NCBI RefSeq assembly: GCF_934371575.1
Contig: NZ_CAKRNY010000012.1
Coordinates: 21,767-85,766 of the forward strand
Source: an uncultured Blautia sp.
GTDB lineage: Bacteria; Bacillota; Clostridia; Lachnospirales; Lachnospiraceae
DNA: 64,000 bases
Reading direction: 5' to 3'
Part shown: one piece after another, positions 57,697 through 64,000 of the stretch
How the letters are laid out: each line of letters opens with the position of its first letter
How positions within the stretch are numbered: position 1 is the first letter of the stretch
Notes under the pieces: model-generated
What the model was told of the DNA's origin: nothing
What the model saw: the letters and a program-made list of their open reading frames with translations, nothing else
Databases searched by the model: none
Made by a program: the position numbers and the translations under genes

Positions 57697-58623
57697 CTAA
57701 AAAATTGCATCCTCTTTACTGATTTTCCGTATCAGCAGATTTGCAGCTACAACCAGTATAAATCCTATAATTGCCTGTAAAAACCCTGCTGCTGCGGACA
57801 TTCCCGGATTATTCTGGTTCATAAGAGCATTATAAACATAAGTATCAATGGTCTGAGTAACAGGGTAAAGAATACCGGAATTCTTTGGAACCTGATAGAA
57901 TAAGCCAAAATCCGAATAAAACATTTTGCTGATGCTGATGATAAACATCGTAATTACAGTTGGCTTCAGGCAGGGCAGTGTAATTTTCACAATCTGCTGC
58001 CATCTGGAAGCACCATCGACTCTTGCGCTTTCATACAGGTCATTGCTGATTCCTACTATAGCTGAAAAATATATGATCATGCTGAAGCCTACGTTTTTCC
58101 ATAAATTAATGAAAATAATGATCAGAGGCCAGTATTTTTGTTCCTGATAAAAATTTATAGTCTGAAGACCAAGTGGTTTCAGAATACTGTTATTTATAAA
58201 TCCGGTTTCACCGCTTAAAAAGGCATAAACAAGATAGCTTACAATAACCCAGCTCATCAAATATGGAAGTAAAATAATTGTCTGATAAAATCGGCTTGCT
58301 ATTTTAGAGCGGATTTCATTTAAAAGAATCGCAACAGCTATTGCACATACTGTTCCTATGATAATAAAGCAAAGATTATACAGAATTGTATTTCGGATCA
58401 TTGTTCCAAACTGACCAGATGCAAACAGAAATTTGAAATTATCAAAACCACACCATGGACTTTTGAAAATCCCAAGACGGTAATTAACTTTTCGAAATGC
58501 TACTGTAATTCCAGCCATGGGTAAATAATTGTTAATGATAAAATATATAATACCCGGAAGCATCATCAGGTAATAGGGAAAAAGTTGTTTCCATTGTATT
58601 TTCACTCTTGTTTTCTTCTTCAT
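57697..58623 (-). CDS. ABC sugar permease, LplB/UgpA type
   Basis: A 308-aa membrane protein with six predicted segments and the EAA loop DLYESARVDGASRWQQIVKITLP. It pairs with the following permease as a heterodimer. No ATPase gene is nearby, as is usual for this group, which shares an MsmX-like ATPase encoded elsewhere. Confidence 0.93.
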   Translation of the reverse strand: MKKKTRVKIQWKQLFPYYLMMLPGIIYFIINNYLPMAGITVAFRKVNYRLGIFKSPWCGFDNFKFLFASGQFGTMIRNTILYNLCFIIIGTVCAIAVAILLNEIRSKIASRFYQTIILLPYLMSWVIVSYLVYAFLSGETGFINNSILKPLGLQTINFYQEQKYWPLIIIFINLWKNVGFSMIIYFSAIVGISNDLYESARVDGASRWQQIVKITLPCLKPTVITMFIISISKMFYSDFGLFYQVPKNSGILYPVTQTIDTYVYNALMNQNNPGMSAAAGFLQAIIGFILVVAANLLIRKISKEDAIF

Positions 58624-58708
58624 AATGTGTTCCTCACGGTTTTATCTTTTAGGTGATTTTTTAGAAGAAGCCATGCAATATGCACAGCTCCTTCCAAACC
58701 ACTGCTAT

Positions 58709-60169
58709 TTATTTTGAAGCGAGAAAGTCATCTAACTGCTCCTGCTTTTCTGCAATAACATCGTCAATACCAGCTGCTTTCATGGCAGAAATGAATTCTT
58801 CATAATACTGGTCAACGTCAACACTTCCAGTTTCAAGCGCCGGCGCATATTGCTGGTATACAGAAGCAAGTGCAGCAATCTTGGTCTGGGCTTCCGGAGA
58901 AGGACTGTAGATCATGCCAATTGCTTTTGTCTTATTTGACATAGCCTCCTGTGTGTACGCATCGTTTTCTTCCTGTGACTGATCTTCACTCCAGGTATAT
59001 ATGTATCTTGTATCCCCATAAAGACCAAGTGTATTATAATATCCACTGTTGTTTGCATCCACACCTTCAGGGAATCCGATCAGATTCTTTTCCTTATCCA
59101 GAACAACATAATGTTTGCCTTCAATCCCCCACTGAAGCAGGTTTGCAATGCTTGGATCCTTATACATATAGTCAAGAAAACGGATAGCTGCTTCCGGCTC
59201 TTCTGCTGTTAAAGGTACTACCCAGCCTCCCATACCCTGTGTATTCTGGTAAACATCCGTAAGACGGATCATGTATTCTGTTTTATCTTTCTGAACAGGT
59301 GCACTCATCATGAAATATCCTGCACTTACGCCGGAATTTTTCAGATCATCCAGGCTGGAATCTGTTGTTGCTGCATCTGGATATACATATCCTTTCTGGT
59401 TCCATTCCCGCATATGGTCAATATAATCCTTGTACCCGTCAGATTCCATAACATTTACAACTGTTGTACTGTCGGTTCCGATCAATCCGCCTGTATAGCT
59501 TTTATTTCCCATATTATCAACAATACCTACGTAGTCATAGCTGGCACCGGAACCGACTTCTCCGCATGGATACATATCCGGATGGTTCTCTTTGATAGCG
59601 GCAAAAAGTTCTCCCAACTCATCTAATGTGTATATTTTTTCAGGATCAAATTCCCAGTCTGTTTCATCTACAAGTTCTTTTTTTACTTTGAAGCCACCGC
59701 CTGAACCGGTAACGTTTGGAATCTGCAGAACAGACCATATTTCGCCATCTACTGTATTATTGCTTGCAAATGTCCATCCTTCATCTGTCATCTGTTGAAT
59801 ATAAGGTGCATTCTCCTTAATCAGATCCGTAATTGGTTCAATCAATCCCTGATCAATATAGCTGTTCAGATCCTGAAGTAACGGGAACATCAGATCAAAT
59901 CTCTCTCCTGTTCCAAGCCATGTAGTAAACTGAGACATTGCGTCATATGCGGAAACTGGTTTTAACTCTACCTCCACTCCAATTTCCTTTGTACTACGCT
60001 CATTTAATGCATCCTGAACCATCTGCAAATCTGTTGGTGTCGTGCCAAGTGTCATATAAGTCATGACAATATGGTCTACATCTCCACTCCACTCTTCTGC
60101 TTTCACTGTTACGCCGGAAAGCATTCCTGTCATAAGTGCTGCCGATAAAAACAACGCTGTTTTTTTCAT
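58709..60169 (-). CDS. Extracellular sugar-binding protein of the LplA/YtcQ type
   Basis: A secreted receptor (about 486 aa). The signal peptide MKKTALFLSAALMTGMLSGVTVKA is followed by EEWSGDVDH, with no lipobox cysteine. The mature part has the family's long two-lobe layout (MFPLLQDLNSYIDQGLIEP, TLDELGELFAAIKENHPDMYP). GGAGGAAATG precedes the ATG 60169; a frame from 60259 without a ribosome site is rejected. First gene of the long operon, 86 bases before the permease. Confidence 0.9.
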   Translation of the reverse strand: MKKTALFLSAALMTGMLSGVTVKAEEWSGDVDHIVMTYMTLGTTPTDLQMVQDALNERSTKEIGVEVELKPVSAYDAMSQFTTWLGTGERFDLMFPLLQDLNSYIDQGLIEPITDLIKENAPYIQQMTDEGWTFASNNTVDGEIWSVLQIPNVTGSGGGFKVKKELVDETDWEFDPEKIYTLDELGELFAAIKENHPDMYPCGEVGSGASYDYVGIVDNMGNKSYTGGLIGTDSTTVVNVMESDGYKDYIDHMREWNQKGYVYPDAATTDSSLDDLKNSGVSAGYFMMSAPVQKDKTEYMIRLTDVYQNTQGMGGWVVPLTAEEPEAAIRFLDYMYKDPSIANLLQWGIEGKHYVVLDKEKNLIGFPEGVDANNSGYYNTLGLYGDTRYIYTWSEDQSQEENDAYTQEAMSNKTKAIGMIYSPSPEAQTKIAALASVYQQYAPALETGSVDVDQYYEEFISAMKAAGIDDVIAEKQEQLDDFLASK

Positions 60170-60224
60170 TTCACATTTCCTCCTTTTATGGATGTTCTGC
60201 ATTTGATGATTGTATTTTAACGTA

Positions 60225-60242
60225 GAAATATCCATATGAAAT
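60225..60242 (-). promoter_or_regulatory. Shared operator-like motif upstream of the sugar-binding-protein operon
   Basis: In the sense of the operon it reads CATATGGATATTTC (reverse complement of 60225-60238), the same 14 bases as at 61418-61431 and in the same orientation to the gene. It lies in the region between the divergent AraC regulator and the binding-protein gene. It may be that regulator's site. Confidence 0.5.
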
Positions 60243-60338
60243 CCCTTTATATTGGTCATATATCATATAATCTTGTTTTTTTAAAACAACTAATTTATAA
60301 TGATATCAGTGGCTTATTAATTTTATGGAGAGTGAAAA

Positions 60339-61307
60339 ATGTTTGAAAAGATACCATTTAATACGATTGTTGCTTCAGAACGTCTTTTATCCAGAAACGT
60401 TACAAAGGAGGATTTGGAAAATCCAGTATATAATAAAGAAAATCTTTTAAATTCCAAATTTATTATTAGCGGAAGTGCAGATTCCTTCTCTCTTCCACCA
60501 ATTACTGAGTTTGCGCTTCAGAATCTTTTCCATATAGAAAGCTTTATGATTTTTCATTATGGATTTGATTCTTTTACTGAACGAAAAAATTTCCATTCAT
60601 TTCTGATCATGTATACATATTCCGGTCAGGGAAGTCTTACTTATCAAGGTAAAACCTATACATTAAAGCAAGGAGACGGTGCTTTTATCAATTGCATGGA
60701 TTATCATCTTTATAAAGCTGATAGAACTAAATGGGATACCGCAATTCTTCATTTAAACGGACCGCTTCTTCAGCCATTTCATATGCAATATATGCAAAAT
60801 GGTTCTCCTGTTTTTCATGAAGAAACAACAGGCGGATTTCAGAAGTATCTGGAAAATCTTCTAAAGCTTTATAGTCGGCCTCATCTTTATCGAGATTGGC
60901 AGGCTTCCACCTGTATTGATAATATGCTGAATCATTTATTACTCCTCACATCCCCTAAAGAAAAGGCAAAAGGTGCTGCATCAGATTCTATTATGTATCT
61001 TATCAAATACATGGAAAATAATTATACACAAAAACTGACACTTGATTACCTGGCTGAATTTGCCTGTATGAATAAATATTATCTTTCTAAAGAATTTAAA
61101 AAGTATACAGGATTTTCTCCAAATGATTATCTTATCTCGCTTCGTATCAACAGAGCAAAACAGCTTCTGGAAGGAACCACGTTGCCAGCATCCAAAATTG
61201 CTCATGAAATTGGAATTCATGATATTAATAATTTTACAAATCTCTTTAAGAAGAAAACCGGACTAACTCCTATTCAATATCGACACTGCAATAAAGAGAT
61301 CCTTTAA
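60339..61307 (+). CDS. AraC-family transcription regulator with cupin-like sensor domain
   Basis: A 322-aa protein. The N-terminal part (about 60-160) looks like the cupin sensor of arabinose/rhamnose-type regulators (FLIMYTYSGQGSLTYQGKTYTLKQGD). The C-terminal part (about 215-322) holds two helix-turn-helix motifs (LAEFACMNKYYLSKEFKKYTGFSP and IHDINNFTNLFKKKTGLTPIQYR). Divergent from the sugar-binding-protein operon and followed by the tannase gene, so it probably controls both. Confidence 0.92.
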   Translation: MFEKIPFNTIVASERLLSRNVTKEDLENPVYNKENLLNSKFIISGSADSFSLPPITEFALQNLFHIESFMIFHYGFDSFTERKNFHSFLIMYTYSGQGSLTYQGKTYTLKQGDGAFINCMDYHLYKADRTKWDTAILHLNGPLLQPFHMQYMQNGSPVFHEETTGGFQKYLENLLKLYSRPHLYRDWQASTCIDNMLNHLLLLTSPKEKAKGAASDSIMYLIKYMENNYTQKLTLDYLAEFACMNKYYLSKEFKKYTGFSPNDYLISLRINRAKQLLEGTTLPASKIAHEIGIHDINNFTNLFKKKTGLTPIQYRHCNKEIL

Positions 61308-61407
61308 ACAATAGTTAGGGCTTTCCTCAATATAGTATGACGTTTTGTCAATATCCTATGATTTTATTATATTCTTGATGGATTATAATTTTTCTTAGCA
61401 TATAATT

Positions 61408-61433
61408 TCTGAAATTCCATATGGATATTTCAG
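61408..61433 (+). promoter_or_regulatory. Shared operator-like motif upstream of the tannase gene
   Basis: CATATGGATATTTC at 61418-61431 is identical to the motif ahead of the sugar-binding-protein operon. Here it also forms a palindrome (CTGAAATTCC-ATAT-GGATATTTCAG). It lies 33 bases before the tannase start; a TATAAT box sits just upstream at 61401-61406. Confidence 0.5.
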
Positions 61434-61463
61434 AATTCATACTATTAATGAAGGGAATACAAT

Positions 61464-63002
61464 ATGATCGAAAAAGAGAACATTCAGTTTTTTGATACGC
61501 CACACCTTATAGAGACAGCTGCTTTTCCAGCCAGATGCAATCTGGCTTATCTGCAATCTGAATTAGAAAAAAGATTTCCAGATATGAAGTTTCGAGTTAC
61601 ATCCGCCACCATTAACAATACTGGCATATATGTTGCAAAGGAATCTGCCTGGATCAGATTATTTGGTGGAGATAATCGGATCCGCAATCTTCCGGGATAT
61701 TGTGAGGTAACTATTGATGTGTGTACTGGCAATCATTACCAGACAATCATTGTCTGGTCACCCAAACGCTGGAATGACCGTTTTGCGGGAACGGCGGGCG
61801 GAGGAACCTGTACCGGAGGCAGAACACAGATTAATACGCCTGACAATACCCAGCGTGGATGGAATATGGGATACGCTCTGCTCAATGGATTTACTTGTGC
61901 CACTACAGACTCGGGAAATAAAGGGAACTGTACGAAATGGGGCCATGAACGTGAAAATCTGGAGAATTGGAGTTACAGAGGAACTCATAATATGACGATT
62001 TTTGGAAAAGCAGTCGCCGAAATTCTTCATGGAAGGCCTGTAAAATACTCTTACATGAGCGGTGGTTCCGGTGGTGGCCGTCAGGCACTTACAGAAGCCC
62101 AGAATTTTCCAGAAGACTACAACGGAATCTGGGCCAGCTGTCCGGCAGTTAACTGGACGCAGTGCATTGTTTCTGGCTTATGGCCAATTGCTGTTATGAA
62201 TGAGTATAATCATATCCTGTCATTTCATAAAATGAACGCATTCCGTGATGAAGTGCACAATAGCGTTGGGGGAAAAGAGAGCTATTATCAGAAGAGAGAG
62301 AAGGTTGCCTTTGATCCTTATACAATTCTTGGAAAAAAAACAAAAGATGGAGTTATTTCGAGAAAAGATTGCAATATAATGAATGAAATCTGGAAAGGTG
62401 CACATACCTCGGATGGAAGATTTTTATGGTATGGATTTCTTCCCGGGGGAACATTCTGGAATAAGATCATACCAATTGGTGCATTTTATTATCCTTTAAT
62501 CAGTAAAAAACCAAAATGCTTTTCTCTTGTTGAGCAATTCGCAAGTCTTGCCTTTGATTCAGCAGATAAAGATTTTCGAAATATTAAGTTAAAAGACTTT
62601 GAAGAGATTTTTGATGTATGTGTAAAAAAACTGGGATGGCTATCCTGCGATAATGCAGATTTACGTCCGTTTTGTAATTATGGTGGCAAACTGATTATAG
62701 ATCATGGAATGGATGATCCGCTTATTCCTGTAGAAGGTACTATAAATTATTATAACCGAATGCGGGATATTTGTGGCGGACAAGCAGCCACAGATCAGTT
62801 TTGCCGGCTTTATATTAACCCTGGGGATGGTCATGGTAATTGTTTTACAAACGGTCCGGGATTAACAGAAAGCACAGGAATACGTGCATTAATGAACTGG
62901 GTTGAAAATGAAGTGGCTCCAGAAGAACTTCCAACTATACAAGTAAATAAAAAAACAGGAGAAACAATCCATACAGGGTTTACAACACCCTGGAGGAAAT
63001 AA
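61464..63002 (+). CDS. Tannase/feruloyl-esterase-family protein, cytosolic
   Basis: A 512-aa esterase (PF07519-type) that splits gallic or cinnamic acid esters from plant compounds. The nucleophile box GGSGGGRQ places Ser202; the acid is in DHGMDDPLIP (Asp418) and the histidine in GDGHGNC (His457). Fungal and other secreted members carry a Cys before the Ser (GCSTGGRQ) and a Cys next to the His, joined by a disulfide; here the first is Gly201 and the second is displaced, consistent with the absence of a signal peptide. GAAGGG precedes the ATG. Downstream of AraC on the same strand. Confidence 0.88.
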   Translation: MIEKENIQFFDTPHLIETAAFPARCNLAYLQSELEKRFPDMKFRVTSATINNTGIYVAKESAWIRLFGGDNRIRNLPGYCEVTIDVCTGNHYQTIIVWSPKRWNDRFAGTAGGGTCTGGRTQINTPDNTQRGWNMGYALLNGFTCATTDSGNKGNCTKWGHERENLENWSYRGTHNMTIFGKAVAEILHGRPVKYSYMSGGSGGGRQALTEAQNFPEDYNGIWASCPAVNWTQCIVSGLWPIAVMNEYNHILSFHKMNAFRDEVHNSVGGKESYYQKREKVAFDPYTILGKKTKDGVISRKDCNIMNEIWKGAHTSDGRFLWYGFLPGGTFWNKIIPIGAFYYPLISKKPKCFSLVEQFASLAFDSADKDFRNIKLKDFEEIFDVCVKKLGWLSCDNADLRPFCNYGGKLIIDHGMDDPLIPVEGTINYYNRMRDICGGQAATDQFCRLYINPGDGHGNCFTNGPGLTESTGIRALMNWVENEVAPEELPTIQVNKKTGETIHTGFTTPWRK

Positions 63003-63191
63003 AATCCTCCGGTAGAGATTAGCGGCAGCCAAGCACTGTAAGAAGCCCTTCATGTGTTCTCCAAGAAAAAATAATAAGTTTGTGGAGATTTTTTTCAATT
63101 TACCTCTTGACAAAAATCATTAGCTTATACCATCGAGTGTTTCCGTTCGTTAGTTACAAAGCCTTGGATTTTCCTGCGAACCGGAGGTATA

Positions 63192-63445
63192 TCAGCCTTT
63201 CTTATGAGTACCAAAGTATTTTTTCAGAACAGTCAATGCTTCTTCTCTTAGAACACCTTTTGTAACCTGTGGGCGCCAGAAAGAGTTATCAAATACCATT
63301 TTGGAGCAGTTGCAGCCTTCGTTTCCAAGGATATTTTCAAGATCAATATTGCTTGCTCCGTAGACCAGCCGTCCAAGTTTTACCCATACCATGGCACCAC
63401 TGCAACTGCCGATTGAGATTTCACCTGTTTTAAGAAATTTAATAA
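63192..63445 (-). pseudogene. C-terminal fragment of a nucleoside/guanine-deaminase-type gene
   Basis: The reading frame from about 63445 gives TGEISIGSCSGAMVWVKLGR, then VYGASNIDLENILGNEGCN and a C-terminus ending KKYFGTHKKG. This resembles the end of cytidine/guanine deaminases (zinc PCxxC region, then LVYGAS). The N-terminal half and the His/Glu zinc-site residues are missing and no start is present, so it is a relic. Confidence 0.6.
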
Positions 63446-63522
63446 CTGTTATATTTTGTTATTAAATTCTCCGCAAACCATTGAAAACACTGGATTTGTC
63501 GCAGGTGAGCTTTCCCTTATTG

Positions 63523-63587
63523 TTTCCCTTGTATTATATTATCCCATGAGTATTTACGAACTATGATAAGGGCAAATACAAGGGAAA
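63523..63587. repeat. Perfect 13-bp inverted repeat
   Basis: TTTCCCTTGTATT (63523-63535) and AATACAAGGGAAA (63575-63587) are 39 bases apart. A partial third copy of the first arm (TTTCCCTTATT) is at 63511-63521. Could be a recombination, attachment or replication-protein site; no integrase is adjacent. Confidence 0.5.
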
Positions 63588-63699
63588 GAAAAATCTATAA
63601 AACAGTATAACACAAAATAAAAGCGACATGGCGAACTGATTGAAATGCTTCTGATTTTTGTAACAAATGACTGATTGAATGATAAGGAGATTCTATACG

Positions 63700-63918
63700 A
63701 TGAGAACAATATTTACAGAATACAATCCACACAGAAACAGCATTGATATTTATACTTCTGCTGGTTATATGCTCCGCATTGACTGTTGGGAAGCCGAAAC
63801 GGATTTAAAAACCACACCCGGATCAGTCTGTTCATTAAACGCACTTGCCATTGATGAACCACTTGAATATGCAAGATTGTATCTTGATGGAACGATGCAA
63901 ATGTGGGTAAATCGGTGA
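63700..63918 (+). CDS. DUF6061 family protein
   Basis: A small soluble protein (72 aa from the chosen ATG; an in-frame start at 63679 is possible). The pattern NSIDIYTSAGYMLRIDC ... LNALAIDEPLEYARLYLDG matches the small DUF6061 family that is common in Clostridia and often carried on mobile elements. AAGGAG precedes ATG 63700. Function unknown. Confidence 0.7.
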   Translation: MRTIFTEYNPHRNSIDIYTSAGYMLRIDCWEAETDLKTTPGSVCSLNALAIDEPLEYARLYLDGTMQMWVNR

Positions 63919-64000
63919 TACCCTCTTCTTCACATAATTGAAATCATGAAAATAATACATTAGCACTAGAAAAACTAATCATGAAATCAATCTGTAAAAT

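Larger units (their letters stand above)
63003..63699. other. Region of 697 bases without an intact gene
   Basis: Contains the nucleoside-deaminase fragment (63192-63445), a 13-bp inverted repeat (63523-63587) and a ribosome binding site for the DUF6061 gene. No RNA gene or clear terminator for the tannase gene was found. Confidence 0.6.

Noticed and set aside
63105..63135. Vegetative promoter with TTGACA at about 63110
   Set aside because: The -10-like TATACC is only about 13-14 bases away and no gene follows.

Overview
The window looks like a chromosomal segment of a gut-type Lachnospiraceae (class Clostridia). The evidence is low-to-moderate GC, Shine-Dalgarno starts, a short HisG with HisZ, a YlbJ sporulation membrane protein, a RelQ-type alarmone synthetase, GPH sugar symporters, an AraC/PocR regulator and LplB/YtcP-type ABC permeases without their own ATPase. 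The genus cannot be fixed from the sequence alone. No rRNA, tRNA, CRISPR array or intact transposon was seen.

Layout. (1) 0-3 kb: the start of a probable sensor kinase, an OmpR/PhoB-type response regulator with an 11-bp-spaced direct repeat at its promoter, a sodium-dependent (NSS) amino-acid transporter and a hypothetical protein. (2) 3.1-12.85 kb: a leftward operon with a consensus promoter, a clear cobalamin riboswitch and a terminator ahead of the first gene. It encodes a secreted 789-residue protein (three tandem beta-rich repeats joined to half of a substrate-binding protein), a complete binding protein, a BtuC-like permease and a BtuD-like ATPase with a C-terminal extension. These are followed at almost zero spacing by a YitT membrane protein, an HSL-type alpha/beta hydrolase and a condensation-domain membrane protein. 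The natural reading is corrinoid uptake with unexplained partners. (3) 12.9-18.5 kb: hisZ-hisG-hisD-hisB-hisI and a VanW protein, driven by a promoter that overlaps the recU stop codon. (4) 18.5-29.9 kb: housekeeping genes (recU, lepB, RluA-type pseudouridine synthase, YgiQ radical SAM, small alarmone synthetase, M23 peptidase, pepD, ylbJ, a DivIVA-like coiled-coil protein, coaD, rsmD, mgsA). (5) 29.9-31.5 kb: an AT-rich scar with a probable integrase remnant, a small unknown gene and an XRE repressor.

(6) 31.5-43.5 kb: a sugar-catabolic operon read leftward from a divergent PocR-AraC regulator: class II aldolase, fucose/arabinose-type isomerase, FGGY kinase, DUF4432 protein, GH2, GH3 and a GPH symporter. 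This gives the scheme release, isomerise, phosphorylate, cleave. (7) 43.6-63 kb: a 12-gene leftward operon (ABC sugar-binding protein and two permeases, GH78, GPH symporter, esterase, GH78, GH3, a 47-residue membrane microprotein, membrane-anchored esterase, metallo-beta-lactamase-fold hydrolase, serine beta-lactamase-like hydrolase). It is divergent from an AraC regulator and a tannase/feruloyl-esterase-family protein. The glycosidases and the tannase lack signal peptides, so the likely strategy is to import small acylated rhamnosyl/glucosyl plant glycosides intact and take them apart in the cytosol. (8) 63-64 kb: a decayed nucleoside-deaminase fragment, a 13-bp inverted repeat and a DUF6061 gene, which may mark another mobile-element edge.

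The strongest candidates for something undescribed are the B12-riboswitch operon with its hybrid surface protein and lipid-like tail genes, and the glycoside-ester operon with its embedded microprotein and shared operator-like motif.
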